Of a stretch of 64,000 bases of DNA, positions 26,274 through 37,238 are shown piece by piece. Origin of the DNA: Streptomyces avidinii. GTDB taxonomy: Bacteria; Actinomycetota; Actinomycetes; Streptomycetales; Streptomycetaceae. The notes beneath the pieces were generated by a model. It saw only the letters and a program-made list of their open reading frames with translations. It was not told the origin of the DNA and did not search any database. The stretch covers positions 124,001 to 188,000 of the forward strand of contig NZ_BMVL01000002.1 of assembly GCF_014650695.1 (NCBI RefSeq), written 5' to 3'. The number at the start of each line of letters is the position of its first letter. The stretch's first letter is position 1. A program made the translations under genes and the position numbers.

Positions 26274-28529
<2,256 letters not shown>

Positions 28530-28543
28530 CGGTGCCGTGACGT

Positions 28544-28571
28544 CCGGGCCGGCCCGCACCGGCCGGCCCGG
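28544..28571 (+). terminator. Hairpin after katG
   Basis: CCGGGCCGGCC at 28544-28554 pairs perfectly with GGCCGGCCCGG at 28561-28571 around a 6-nt loop, 15 bp after the katG stop. No T-tract follows, as is usual in this genus. Confidence 0.7.
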
Positions 28572-28596
28572 GCGGCTAACAGGGCTGCAGGAAGGC

Positions 28597-28624
28597 GTCA
28601 AGTCACGACATTCAGCGGCATGAC
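28597..28624 (+). promoter_or_regulatory. Shared 28-bp element, copy 1
   Basis: GTCAAGTCACGACAT, five variable bases, then GGCATGAC. The outer halves are near inverted repeats of each other. The same arrangement with identical spacing occurs at 44682-44709. This copy starts 117 bp before the ATG of the small secreted peptide gene. Confidence 0.55.
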
Positions 28625-28713
28625 ACGGTTCGACCTCCGGAGGCTTACTCGGGGTGTGGGCGCTCACACGCAACCGGTGACCCGCATCCCATCCCTTCGA
28701 CCTGGAGGTTCCC

Positions 28714-28872
28714 ATGTCCCCCACCTCCCGCACCCTGCGCTTCGCCCTGCTCGCCGCCTCGACCTCGCTGGCGGCAGGAGGGGCACTGCTCCCCACGGGC
28801 GCCCTCGCCGCCCCGGCTCCGACGCATACGATCACGCTCCCGGCCGGCTCGACCGCCAGACTCGCGGTGTGA
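28714..28872 (+). CDS. Short secreted peptide, 52 residues
   Basis: The gene has an excellent GGAGG ribosome binding site 6 bp before ATG 28714. It encodes a clear Sec signal peptide (LRFALLAASTSLAAGGALL) with a probable cleavage after GALA. The mature peptide would be only about 20 residues, starting APAPTHTITLPAG. It may be a small exported peptide, or a truncated copy of a longer secreted protein since it ends abruptly. It lies downstream of the 28-bp shared element and before a hairpin. Confidence 0.65.
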   Translation: MSPTSRTLRFALLAASTSLAAGGALLPTGALAAPAPTHTITLPAGSTARLAV

Positions 28873-28918
28873 TCCCGTAGTGCCCGGACGGGCACCCGAA
28901 CGGGCACCCGAACGGGCA

Positions 28919-28936
28919 CGGCTCCCGAAGGAGCCG
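28919..28936. terminator. Hairpin between converging small genes
   Basis: CGGCTCC at 28919-28925 and GGAGCCG at 28930-28936 pair around a CGAA tetraloop. It follows three direct copies of a CGGGCACCCGAA-like unit from 28889 and can serve both converging genes. Confidence 0.6.
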
Positions 28937-28942
28937 CGCCCT

Positions 28943-29284
28943 TCAGCCCGGCAGCTGCTCGACCACGCTGGTGCCGCTGCCCTCCTGCGACTCCCACGTC
29001 CATGTCTCCTCCAGGCGGAGGCGGCCGTCGGCCAGTTCCGTCAGGACCGAGGTGCAGTGCCCGGACGCGGTCGTTCCGTCGAGGCGGAGCTGGACGTAGC
29101 GGAAGTCGATCGTGTCGGCGTCCCTGGTGCCGACGAGACAGCCCCTGGCCACGTCCCCGCCCCAGTACTCGGCCCAGATCCGGCCGTCCTGCTCGTGGTA
29201 GTCGAACCGGGTCTGCCGGCCGACCTGGCCGGGTGCCTGGTCGGCCACGGGGGCGAAGACGAGGCCGTCGAGCGAGCGCGCCAC
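28943..29284 (-). CDS. Small cytoplasmic beta-rich protein, function unknown
   Basis: The 113-residue protein begins at GTG 29284 after a very good TGAGGAG ribosome binding site. It shows alternating strands with features such as DYHEQDGRIWAEYWGGDVARGCLVGT, split here as DYHEQDGRIW and AEYWGGDVARG, then LRLEETWTWESQEGSGTSVVE. This looks like a small beta-barrel family seen in actinomycetes without known function. The frame extends upstream to 29635, but that part overlaps the next gene and lacks protein character. Confidence 0.7.
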   Translation of the reverse strand: MARSLDGLVFAPVADQAPGQVGRQTRFDYHEQDGRIWAEYWGGDVARGCLVGTRDADTIDFRYVQLRLDGTTASGHCTSVLTELADGRLRLEETWTWESQEGSGTSVVEQLPG

Positions 29285-29438
29285 CGATAACTCCTCAGGG
29301 GGGGAAGGCGATCCGGCCCACCACCCTAGACGGGTCGCGTCCGGCCGGACGCGACCGGGGCCGTCCCGGCCCGCAGGGCCGGTGAGGTCTCGGGTCCGTG
29401 GGCGAAGTCCTGACGTACGTACTCGTGCAACGCGACCG

Positions 29439-29864
29439 TCAGCAACCGAGGAAGGACAGCCGGATCTGGCGCCGCGGGTTGTCCCGGTTGGTGTCCACGA
29501 GGGTGACGGACTGCCAGGTTCCGAGCTCCAGCATCCCGTCGAGCACCGGCAGCGTCGCGTGGGGCGGGACGATCGCGGGCAGTACGTGGTCCCGCCCGTG
29601 GCCGGGGGATCCGTGCCGGTGCCGCCAGCGGTCATCGGCCGGCAGGAGGGACTCCAGGGCCTTCAGCAGGTCGTCGTCGCTGCCCGCTCCCGTCTCGATG
29701 ACGGCGAGTCCGGCGGTCGCGTGCGGTGTGAAGATGTTCAGCAGTCCGCTCCGGCCCTGCGCCACCTCCCGGAGGAAGGCGGCGCAGGCATCGGTCAGGT
29801 CATGGACGGTCTCCCGGTCCCCGGTCGTCACGTCGATCGTTCGTGAAGCAAAGAAGTCGGCCAT
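29439..29864 (-). CDS. YjbQ/UPF0047-family protein
   Basis: The 141-residue protein belongs to the secondary thiamine-phosphate synthase-like YjbQ family. Key features are the FTPHATAGLAV motif, the GHGRDHVLPAIVPP stretch that carries conserved histidines, and the terminal LGTWQSVTLVDTNRDNPRRQI. Members weakly complement thiamine-phosphate synthase; the real role is unclear. ATG 29864 follows GAGGA with 8-bp spacing and gives family length. Confidence 0.88.
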   Translation of the reverse strand: MADFFASRTIDVTTGDRETVHDLTDACAAFLREVAQGRSGLLNIFTPHATAGLAVIETGAGSDDDLLKALESLLPADDRWRHRHGSPGHGRDHVLPAIVPPHATLPVLDGMLELGTWQSVTLVDTNRDNPRRQIRLSFLGC

Positions 29865-29928
29865 GCCTGCATCCTCGCGCCCGGGCCCCTCGGGAACACG
29901 CAACCCCGACCGGTGTCGGCCGAGCGGG

Positions 29929-30639
29929 TCAGTCGACTCCCAGGAGGCGACGGCGGTCGTCGGGGCGGGAGGCGAACTCCGCGCAGGCCGCCCGGTGGAC
30001 GATGCCGCCCTTCTGCATGACGGCCACGTGCTCGGCGACGGAGAGGGCCAGCCCCAGGTTCTGCTCGACCAGGACGACCGTCATGCCCTGCGCGGCCACC
30101 TCGCGGATCACCTCCCCCACCTGCGCGACGATCGCGGGAGCCAGCCCGTCGGACGGCTCGTCGAGGAGGAGCAGCCGCGGATTGCCCAGGAGGGCCCGGG
30201 CGATCGCGAGCATCTGCTGTTCCCCTCCGGAGAGTTCGTCACCCCGGTGTCCGAGCCGCTCCCCCAGCCTCGGCAGCAGGTCGAGGATGCGTGCCCGGGT
30301 CCACGGCCCGGGCGCGGCGCGCCGCGGTGCGGCGATGGCGAGGTGCTCCGCCACGGTCAGCGGCGCGAACACCCGGCGTCCCTGGGGTACGACCCCCACT
30401 CCGGCCCGGGCGATCACATCGACCCGGGCTCCGGCGATCTCCCGGCCGTCGACGGTGATGCTGCCCTCGTAGGGCCGGACGAATCCCATGACGGTCGATA
30501 TCAGGGTGGTCTTGCCGACCCCGTTGCGCCCGAGTACGGCGAGGATTCCGCCGGGTTCGACGTCGAGGTCGACGCCGGTCAGGACCACGCCCCCGGCGTA
30601 TCCGGAACGCAGGCCGCGAATCTGGAAGTACGGTTTCAC
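29929..30639 (-). CDS. livF: Branched-chain amino-acid-type ABC transporter ATPase LivF
   Basis: The 236-residue ATPase has Walker A LGRNGVGKTT, the Q-loop region, signature LSGGEQQMLAIARAL, Walker B LLLLDEPSDGLAP and the switch histidine region VLVEQN. The LVEQN ending is typical of LivF. GTG 30639 overlaps the livG stop as GTGA, so translation is coupled. It is the last gene of the five-gene importer operon. Confidence 0.92.
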   Translation of the reverse strand: MKPYFQIRGLRSGYAGGVVLTGVDLDVEPGGILAVLGRNGVGKTTLISTVMGFVRPYEGSITVDGREIAGARVDVIARAGVGVVPQGRRVFAPLTVAEHLAIAAPRRAAPGPWTRARILDLLPRLGERLGHRGDELSGGEQQMLAIARALLGNPRLLLLDEPSDGLAPAIVAQVGEVIREVAAQGMTVVLVEQNLGLALSVAEHVAVMQKGGIVHRAACAEFASRPDDRRRLLGVD

Positions 30640-31395
30640 GAGGTGGCCTCCGTGGTGCCCAGGTAGGCCCGCTGGACCTCGGCGGAGGCCCGCACGTGGT
30701 CCGGTGTACCGGTGGTGAGGTGTCGGCCGAGGTGCATGACGGTGACGGTGTCGGCGAGCTCGAAGACCATGTCGAGGTCGTGTTCGACCAGGAGGACGGT
30801 CACCTCTTCGGGCAGGGCGGCGATCAGCTTCGTGAGCCGCTCGGTCTCCGCCGGCGACATGCCGGCGGCCGGCGTCCAGGAGCAGCAGCCGCGGTTCGGT
30901 GGCCAGCGCGACGGCGACCTCCAGTTGCCGGCGTTCCCCGTGCGAGAGGGCGGCCGCGCTCAGGTCGTGCCGGTCGGGCAGGCCCACTCGTTCCAGCAGC
31001 GTGCGGGCGCGCGCGAGATCCGCCGCCCGGGCGCTCACCCTCCGCCATCCGCCGAGCCCCGCCCCCGTCCGAAGCAGCACGGCGAGCAGGACGTTCTCCA
31101 GCACGGTCTCCCGCATGAAGAGGCTGGAATGCTGGAAGGTCGCGGCCGTCCCCAGCCCGACACGGCGGTGCACGGGCAGCCGCGTCACGTCCCGCCCGTC
31201 CAGCAGGACGGCGCCCGTGCTGGCGGGCAGGGTTCCACTGATGAGGCCGAACAGCGTGGACTTGCCCGCACCGTTGGGACCGATGATCGCGTGTCGCGCA
31301 CCGGACCGTACGGTGAGGGACACCTCGTCGACGGCGGTGAAGGACCCGAAGTGCTTCGACACCCGGCGCAGTTGCAGTAGGTCGAGATCGCTCAC
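30636..31395 (-). pseudogene. livG: ABC transporter ATPase LivG, frameshifted at Walker B
   Basis: The gene starts at GTG 31395, overlapping livM as GTGA, and shows Walker A IGPNGAGKSTLF and signature LSHGERRQLEVAVAL. The frame is lost right after LLLLD near 30873. The next frame resumes with PAAG-like sequence and MSPAETERLTKLI through LLVEHDLDMVFELAD to a stop at 30636. Restoring two bases after the Walker B aspartate codon would give the usual DEPAAGM and make the gene exactly 254 codons. As written, the catalytic glutamate and everything after it are out of frame. It is either a real lesion or a sequence error. Confidence 0.85.
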
Positions 31396-32378
31396 GCCGT
31401 CCTCTTCCGGCTCGGCTGGTGCGGGAGCCGTACGCCGGCCAGTCCGCGGGGCAGGGTGTAGACGGCGATGACGAAGAGCAGCCCGAGCAGCAACGGGCCG
31501 CGCCCGGCGACGGCTTCGAGGTTGCCGAGGTAGTCGCGGGTCAGCCAGATGAGCGCGGCCGCGGCGCAGGCTCCCCACATCGAGCCCGTGCCGCCGATGA
31601 CGACGGCCAGCAGCGCGAGGGCGGCGATCTCGAAGCCGGCGTCGCCGGGCGAGACGAACCGCTGGACCGAGACCCACAGCGAACCGGCGGCACCGGCCAG
31701 CGCCGCCGCCCCGCAGTAGACGGTCAGGGCGTACCGCCGGGTGGGGTAGCCGATCGCCTTCATGCGCGGCTCGTTGTCCCGGATCCCGCGCAGGGCGAGG
31801 ACGAAGGGGGTCGAGCCCAGGCGGGTGACGGCCCCGAGCAGCAGCAGGAACACGGCCAGTACGTAGAAGTAGACCAGACCGTCGAGCTCCAGCGCGGGGG
31901 TGCCGGGCAGTGGCACGACGGGCGGGACACCGGATATCCCGTCGGTGCCGCCCGTCACCGGCTTCCAGTTGACGGCGGCGCTGTAGACGATCTCGCCGAT
32001 GGCGAGCGTCAGCATCAGGAACACCACGCCGCGGGCGCGGACGGCGAGCCACCCGGTGGGCACGGCCACCAGCGCCGAGACACCCGCCGCGATGAGCAGC
32101 TGGAGCGGGCCGATGTCCGTGAGGTTCTTCGCGACGACGGCCGCGGTGTAGGCGCCGACGCCGAAGTAGGCGGACTGGCCGAGGGTCGGCAACCCGGTCA
32201 GCCCGGTGAGCAGGTTCACGCTCAGTGCGAGCAGCGCGAACACCAGGATCCGCGACAGGGTGGCGACGGCGTACGGGCCGAGCAGGAAGGGGGCCAGGGT
32301 GAGCCCGAGGAGTACGGCGGTCCCGGCCACCCGGGACGCCGTGGGTGCGGTGAGGGACGTGCTCGTGGACGTGCTCAT
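31392..32378 (-). CDS. livM: Branched-chain amino-acid-type ABC permease LivM
   Basis: The 328-residue permease has eight or more membrane helices and the LivM-type region ALRGIRDNEPRMKAIGYPTRRY, quoted here as ALRGIRDNEPRMKAIGYP, which contacts the ATPases. The N-terminus MSTSTSTSL is hydrophilic. ATG 32378 overlaps the livH stop as ATGA, and its own stop overlaps livG as GTGA, showing translational coupling across the operon. Confidence 0.92.
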   Translation of the reverse strand: MSTSTSTSLTAPTASRVAGTAVLLGLTLAPFLLGPYAVATLSRILVFALLALSVNLLTGLTGLPTLGQSAYFGVGAYTAAVVAKNLTDIGPLQLLIAAGVSALVAVPTGWLAVRARGVVFLMLTLAIGEIVYSAAVNWKPVTGGTDGISGVPPVVPLPGTPALELDGLVYFYVLAVFLLLLGAVTRLGSTPFVLALRGIRDNEPRMKAIGYPTRRYALTVYCGAAALAGAAGSLWVSVQRFVSPGDAGFEIAALALLAVVIGGTGSMWGACAAAALIWLTRDYLGNLEAVAGRGPLLLGLLFVIAVYTLPRGLAGVRLPHQPSRKRTA

Positions 32379-33253
32379 GTGCGCACCGCCGAGGGGACCA
32401 GGCCGTGCGGGCGGACCACGAGCACGAGCAGCATGGTGCCGAAGAGGAGGAAGGGCGCGTACTGCGGGAGCAGCGCCACCCCGAGGGTCTGGACCTGGCC
32501 GATGAGCAGCGCCCCGGCGAGGGCGCCGCGCACGGATCCGAGGCCGCCGACGACCACGACCACGAGGGAGAGGACGAGCACGCTTTCGTCGACGCCGGGG
32601 CCGGGGCCCAGGATGGGCGCACCGAGCACACCGCCCACCGCCGCCAGGGCGGCGCCGAACGCGAAGACCCCGTAGAGCACCTTGCGGATGTCGACGCCCT
32701 GGGCGCGGACCATGTCCCGGTCCGCGACGGTGGCCCTGACGAGCGCTCCGAGCGAGCTGCGTTCGAAGACGAGGTGCACGAGGAGCGCGAGGGCGGCCGC
32801 GACGGCGATGAACACCAGCCGGTACACCGGATACGTGTGGCCGAGCAGGTCCACCGTGCCGCGCAGCGACGCCGGGGGGTCCGTGGGCAGTACCTCGCCG
32901 CCGAAGGCGGCCGCGAGGAGGTCGGCGACGATGAAGGTGATGCCCAGGGTGAGCACGGCCTGGTCCAGGTGACCGCGCCGGGCCAGCGGCTGGGTGAGCA
33001 GGGTCAGCGCCGCGCCGCCGAGGGCGCCCACCAGCGCGCCGGCCGCGAGGGCGAGGAGCAGGCCCGGCACGGTTCCGTCCGAGAGGGCGTAGGCGGTGTA
33101 GGCCCCGGCGAGGTAGAGCGTGCCGTGCGCCAGGTTGAGCACGTCCATCATGCCGAAGACCAGGGAGAGGCCGACCGCGATCGTGAACAGCAGCAGTCCG
33201 AAGGCGATCCCGTCGACGACGCTGACGAGGTTGCCGTCCAGCCATCCGGCCAT
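32375..33253 (-). CDS. livH: Branched-chain amino-acid-type ABC permease LivH
   Basis: The 292-residue membrane protein has the LivH signature GLSLVFGMMDVLNLAHGTLY near the N-terminus and the cytoplasmic coupling segment LVRATVADRDMVRAQGVD. It starts one base after the stop of the binding-protein gene and ends in an ATGA overlap with livM. It forms the membrane channel together with LivM. Confidence 0.92.
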   Translation of the reverse strand: MAGWLDGNLVSVVDGIAFGLLLFTIAVGLSLVFGMMDVLNLAHGTLYLAGAYTAYALSDGTVPGLLLALAAGALVGALGGAALTLLTQPLARRGHLDQAVLTLGITFIVADLLAAAFGGEVLPTDPPASLRGTVDLLGHTYPVYRLVFIAVAAALALLVHLVFERSSLGALVRATVADRDMVRAQGVDIRKVLYGVFAFGAALAAVGGVLGAPILGPGPGVDESVLVLSLVVVVVGGLGSVRGALAGALLIGQVQTLGVALLPQYAPFLLFGTMLLVLVVRPHGLVPSAVRT

Positions 33254-33254
33254 G

Positions 33255-34430
33255 TCAGCCGCCCAGTCTGCCGAGGTCGCCGGCCAGGGTGTTGGCGCCC
33301 AGCTTCACCTCGCGCAGGTACCAGGGCCGGATCGGCGTGCCGCCGCTGTTGAACCGCCAGGTGCCCCGCGGGCTGTCGATGTCCCCGACCGTGGAGATGG
33401 CGGCGTTGACCGTTTCCGGGGTCACGTTGCCGCCGGCCGCCTTGATCGCCTTGTCGAGCACCTGCGCCGCGTCCCACGATGCCATCGCGTAGGTGGTCGG
33501 GTCCGTGCCGTGGGCGGCCCGGTAGGCGGGCGCGAACTTCCGGTTGGCGGCGTTGTCCAGGTCGGCGCTGTAGTTGAGGGCGGTGAGGACGCCGTCGGCC
33601 GCATCGCCCTGCCCCTTGAGCACGCCGCCCTCGGTGAGGAAACCGGGTGCGTAGAGCGGGATCCTGCCGGCCAGTCCGAAGTCGCGGTACTGCTTCACGA
33701 AGTCGACGGCCGCGCCGCCGGCGTAGAAGCAGAAGACGGCCTTCGCACCGGAGTTCTCGATCTGCGAGAGGTAGGGCTGGAAATTCTTGGTCCCCGGGAA
33801 CGGCGTGTAGACCTCCTCCCCCGCGATCTTTCCGCCTGCGGGCAGGAAGGTGGACTTGAAGCCCTCGATCTCGTCCTTGCCCGCCTGGTAGCCGGCGGCG
33901 ACGAGGAAGACCGGGCCCCCGGCCCGCTCGGCGACGTGCTTGCCGAGGGCCTTGCCCGGCTCGTCGTTGACGTACGAGGTACGCCAGATGTACTTGGTGC
34001 CGGTCAGCGTGGTCGGTGAGGCGTTCGAGCCGACGAGCGGGATCCGGCTGGTCTCGAACAGGTCCTTGACGCCGTTGACGGTGGCCGAGCTCACCACTCC
34101 GCTGACCGCCAGGACCCGGTCCTGCTTGACGAGCTTCTCCGCCGCCGCCTTGCCCGAGTCGGCCGTCTCCCCCTCGTCCGCGATCACGATCTGCACCTCG
34201 CGGCCGCCGAGCCTGCCGCCGTGCTGCCGGACGTAGAGCTCGAAGCCCGCCTTCATGTCGTCGCCGAGGGCCTTGTAGGTCCCGGACTGCGGAACGAGGA
34301 GCCCGATCTTCACGGGCCCGGTCTGCTTGCTGTCATCGCCTGTGCCCAGGCTGGCACCGCCGCATCCCGTGGCCAGCAAGAGGCCAGTGGTGACGGTGAT
34401 CAGGACCAGGGGGCGAAACCGACCTGCCAT
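33255..34430 (-). CDS. Periplasmic-binding-type lipoprotein of the Liv-family importer
   Basis: The 391-residue protein has a lipoprotein signal with lipobox LATGC and a type I periplasmic-binding fold of the Leu/Ile/Val group (VKIGLLVPQSGTYKALG, SGVVSSATVNGVKDL, SNASPTTLTG). It captures the substrate outside the cell for LivHMGF. The substrate may be a branched-chain or aromatic compound or an acid; the PaaX gene nearby makes aromatic acids a thought, not a proof. ATG 34430 follows GGAG. A promoter lies about 60-90 bp upstream. Confidence 0.9.
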   Translation of the reverse strand: MAGRFRPLVLITVTTGLLLATGCGGASLGTGDDSKQTGPVKIGLLVPQSGTYKALGDDMKAGFELYVRQHGGRLGGREVQIVIADEGETADSGKAAAEKLVKQDRVLAVSGVVSSATVNGVKDLFETSRIPLVGSNASPTTLTGTKYIWRTSYVNDEPGKALGKHVAERAGGPVFLVAAGYQAGKDEIEGFKSTFLPAGGKIAGEEVYTPFPGTKNFQPYLSQIENSGAKAVFCFYAGGAAVDFVKQYRDFGLAGRIPLYAPGFLTEGGVLKGQGDAADGVLTALNYSADLDNAANRKFAPAYRAAHGTDPTTYAMASWDAAQVLDKAIKAAGGNVTPETVNAAISTVGDIDSPRGTWRFNSGGTPIRPWYLREVKLGANTLAGDLGRLGG

Positions 34431-34485
34431 GGAGACTCCGTACGTCGTCGAACGGCCCTTTCGGGCCGGGTGCTTCTCCTGTGGT

Positions 34486-34521
34486 GACACGTGTCTATCG
34501 CGTAAATACGACGCCCGTCAA
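34486..34521 (-). promoter_or_regulatory. Candidate liv operon promoter with overlapping palindrome
   Basis: On the minus strand TTGACG (34516-34521) and TAGACA (34492-34497) are 18 bp apart, a good vegetative-type promoter reading into the liv operon. The perfect palindrome GACACGTGTC at 34486-34495 overlaps the -10 element, where a bound repressor would block transcription. Confidence 0.55.
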
Positions 34522-34559
34522 GACTTCGCTAGATAGCTGCCGGAGAGTCGCCCCGCCCC

Positions 34560-34589
34560 TTGACCCGCGCCGCGCGTATGCCGTAGCAC
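34560..34589 (+). promoter_or_regulatory. Candidate promoter of the carboxylesterase gene
   Basis: TTGACC at 34560-34565 and TAGCAC at 34584-34589 are separated by 18 bp and lie about 70 bp upstream of ATG 34660. Confidence 0.35.
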
Positions 34590-34659
34590 TAACCCTCGTC
34601 AAATTCGCGCCATACCACTTCGGTGGGCGAAGCCATGATCAGTCAGGGAGTGAAGCACC

Positions 34660-36294
34660 ATGACCGACGATCCATCACGGCGCAGAATCCTCCGGAACAC
34701 CGGGGTCCTGACGGGCGCCGCACTGCTCTCCGGCATCCCCGGCGGACCGGCCGGCACGGCGGAGGCCGCGCCGTCGGCGGCCGGGACCCCGCCGGTCGTC
34801 GAGCTGCCCGCGGGCCGGCTGCGCGGCAGCGCGGAGGGAGGGCTCGCCGTGTTCAAGGGCGTGCCCTACGCGGCGCCCCCGGTCGGCGCGCTGCGGTGGC
34901 GCCCCGCCCAGCCGCACCCCGGATGGCAGGGCACGCGCGACGCGACCGCCTTCGGGCCCAGCGCCCCGCAGCTCTACCGGGAGGGCGGGGACGCGGTGCT
35001 CGGCACCCACGGGTCGCCCCCCTTCAGCGAGGACTGCCTCACGCTCAACGTATGGACGCCCGGGGCCGACGGGGCCCGGCGACCGGTCATGGTCTGGATC
35101 CACGGAGGCGGCTTCATCTCCGGATCGGGCTCCCTGCCCAACTACTCCGGCGAGACCTTCGCCCGCAACGGCGACCTCGTCGTCGTGACCCTCAACTACC
35201 GGCTCGGGCCGCTGGGATACCTCTACTTCGGCGAGGACGGCGCCGACGGGAACTTCTGGTTCACCGACCAACTCGCCGCACTGCGCTGGGTACGCGACCA
35301 CATCGCCGCGTTCGGCGGCGACCCGGACAACGTCACGCTCGCCGGTCAGTCCGGCGGAGCCCTGTCGGTCGCGGCGCTCGCGGGCGCCCGCCCCGCCGGC
35401 CGCCCGCTGTTCCGGCGCGCCATCCTGCAGAGCCCGCCGCTCGGGCTGCAGATCCCCGGCCGCGCGGAGTCGCTCCGGCGCAGCGCCACCTACCTCGACA
35501 TCCTCGGGGTCAGGAACGTGGCGGAGCTACGGGCCCTCCCCTGGCAGCAGTTGATCGCCGCCACGATCGAGATGTTCCGCCGCACCGGGCAGTGGGGCTA
35601 CTGGTCGACCCCGTTCCTGCCCGTGCTCGACGAGGTGACGCTGACCCGCAGCCCGGCCGACCTGCTGCTCAGCGGCCCGGGAGCCGACATCGACCTCCTG
35701 ATCGGGTGGACCAGGGAGGAGGCCGCCTTCGCCTTCGCGCTGAACGAGCCGTACGTCGCTGCCACCCGGGAGCAGGTGCTCGCTCGGGCGCGGGACACCT
35801 TCGGGGCCGGGGCGGCCGAGGCCTACACCGCGTACGAGCAGGCCCGGCCGGGGGCCCGCCCCGTCGACGTGCTCATGGACCTGATCGGGGACGACCTGTT
35901 CCGCATCCCCGGTCTCGACCTGGCCGAGAAGCGGGCGGCCCGCGGGCGGCCGGTGTGGGCGTACCAGTTCGACCTGCCGACACCCGCGCACAACGGCCAA
36001 CTGGGCGCGGCGCACTGCCTGGAGCTGCCGTTCGTCTTCAACAACTTCGACAAGTGGTCTCAGGCGCCCTTCCTGGCGGGGCTGAACCCGCGGATCCGTG
36101 ACGGTCTCGCCGGGGCCGTGCACGCCTCGTGGATCTCCTTCATCCGCAACGGCGATCCCAACCACGGGCCCATGCCGAACTGGGCACGCTACGAACGCGG
36201 TTCCCGGACCACGATGAGCCTGGACGCGGTCACCGGCAGCGTCGACGACCTCGCCGGCTACTGGCGGCGTCTGCACCGCCCGACGGCTCGGTAG
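34660..36294 (+). CDS. Secreted type B carboxylesterase/lipase
   Basis: The 544-residue protein begins with a Tat-type signal (SRRRILRNTGVLTGAALL). It has the alpha/beta-hydrolase carboxylesterase B pattern: EDCLTLNVWTP, oxyanion region WIHGGGFISGSG, nucleophile elbow LAGQSGGALSV and a catalytic histidine in GAAHCLELPFVF. It hydrolyses an ester outside the cytoplasm. Placed between the liv operon and PaaX, it may release the compound imported by the transporter; this is inference. An AGGGAG ribosome binding site precedes ATG 34660. Its TAG stop and the TAG of the converging paaX gene form the ends of a short palindrome (36292-36307). Confidence 0.9.
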   Translation: MTDDPSRRRILRNTGVLTGAALLSGIPGGPAGTAEAAPSAAGTPPVVELPAGRLRGSAEGGLAVFKGVPYAAPPVGALRWRPAQPHPGWQGTRDATAFGPSAPQLYREGGDAVLGTHGSPPFSEDCLTLNVWTPGADGARRPVMVWIHGGGFISGSGSLPNYSGETFARNGDLVVVTLNYRLGPLGYLYFGEDGADGNFWFTDQLAALRWVRDHIAAFGGDPDNVTLAGQSGGALSVAALAGARPAGRPLFRRAILQSPPLGLQIPGRAESLRRSATYLDILGVRNVAELRALPWQQLIAATIEMFRRTGQWGYWSTPFLPVLDEVTLTRSPADLLLSGPGADIDLLIGWTREEAAFAFALNEPYVAATREQVLARARDTFGAGAAEAYTAYEQARPGARPVDVLMDLIGDDLFRIPGLDLAEKRAARGRPVWAYQFDLPTPAHNGQLGAAHCLELPFVFNNFDKWSQAPFLAGLNPRIRDGLAGAVHASWISFIRNGDPNHGPMPNWARYERGSRTTMSLDAVTGSVDDLAGYWRRLHRPTAR

Positions 36295-36304
36295 GCGCGG
36301 CCGC

Positions 36305-37144
36305 CTAGGACTCCGGCGTCTGCTCGGCCAGGCCGGTGACCTGCTGGACGTGGCGCAGGCTGGGCGGGGCGAGCACGTCGTTCAGCTGCTGGAAGATCTG
36401 CCGCGCGGCGACCGCGTTCCAGTCCGCGGGGAGCAGCTCGGCGGGCAGGCCCGGGTCGAGGTAGGGCAGGCGGCGCCACTGGGTGAGCATGGGGACGTAG
36501 TGGCGGAAGGCCTCGGCGCCGTCGATGCCGGGCTGCCGGGTCAGCCCCGCGGCGACGGGGCCGTAGGACTCGGTGAACCCGGCGTACTGCTCCTCGATCG
36601 CCGGGAAGTCCCACCACGAGCTCACGGTCCCGGGCAGGTCGCTGAACGCCGCGTACTCGGCGGCGAAGAGGTGCACGTACTCGCTGAGCCCGAGCCGTAC
36701 GAGCATGTCACGGGCGTCGCCGAGCAGGCGGCCGGGCGCCAGCCACACACCCGGGGCGATGTTCCCGAAGCCCAGCCAGGTCAGCCGGGTGCGCAGCTGG
36801 TAGCGGTACGAGCGCTCGGACTCCGGCACGGAGAAGACGGCCATGGCCCAGCCGTCGCTCAGCCTCGCCGGTTCGAGGCTGCCGAAGATGCGCCGGTCGC
36901 CCTCGTCGAAGACGGTTCGTACGGCCGGGCTGAGCCGGTATCCGGTGGCGCCGCGGCGTTCCGGTTCGAGAACGCCCTTCTTCTTGAGCCGGGAGATCGC
37001 CGAGCGCGCCGCCGGGCCGTCCACGTCCAGCTCGGACATCAGGGTGATCAGGTCGGCGACGGAGATCCAGCCGCCGAGGCGTCGCAGGAACGCCCCGTAG
37101 ACCGTGTTGATCAACGAGCTGGGCCTGAGGGGACTGTCCGCCAT
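36305..37144 (-). CDS. paaX: PaaX-family transcriptional regulator
   Basis: The 279-residue protein has the three-part PaaX layout. An N-terminal winged helix (SLINTVYGAFLRRLGGW through ARSAISRLKKKGVLE) is followed by a central PaaX domain (WAMAVFSVPESER, LGFGNIAPGVWLAP) and a C-terminal domain with YGPVAAGLTRQPG and RHYVPMLTQWRRLPYLDPGLP. PaaX repressors sense CoA esters such as phenylacetyl-CoA. No phenylacetate catabolic genes are in the window, so its targets may be the nearby esterase and importer. ATG 37144 has a modest ribosome binding site. Confidence 0.9.
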   Translation of the reverse strand: MADSPLRPSSLINTVYGAFLRRLGGWISVADLITLMSELDVDGPAARSAISRLKKKGVLEPERRGATGYRLSPAVRTVFDEGDRRIFGSLEPARLSDGWAMAVFSVPESERSYRYQLRTRLTWLGFGNIAPGVWLAPGRLLGDARDMLVRLGLSEYVHLFAAEYAAFSDLPGTVSSWWDFPAIEEQYAGFTESYGPVAAGLTRQPGIDGAEAFRHYVPMLTQWRRLPYLDPGLPAELLPADWNAVAARQIFQQLNDVLAPPSLRHVQQVTGLAEQTPES

Positions 37145-37238
37145 GATCGCCTTCCGTCGTATGCGGTGGCGATCCTACCGACCTGGGCGAACGCGGCGCC
37201 GCCCAGGTCAGGTCCGCGCCGGAGGGGGCGGTGCGGAC

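Noticed and set aside
28887..28918. Short CGGGCACCCGAA-like direct repeats considered as a CRISPR-like array
   Set aside because: Units are contiguous without spacers and only about three copies exist; more likely part of the terminator region.
36292..36307. TAGGCG/CGCCTA palindrome formed by the two converging stop codons
   Set aside because: Only a 6-bp stem; too short to call a terminator with confidence.
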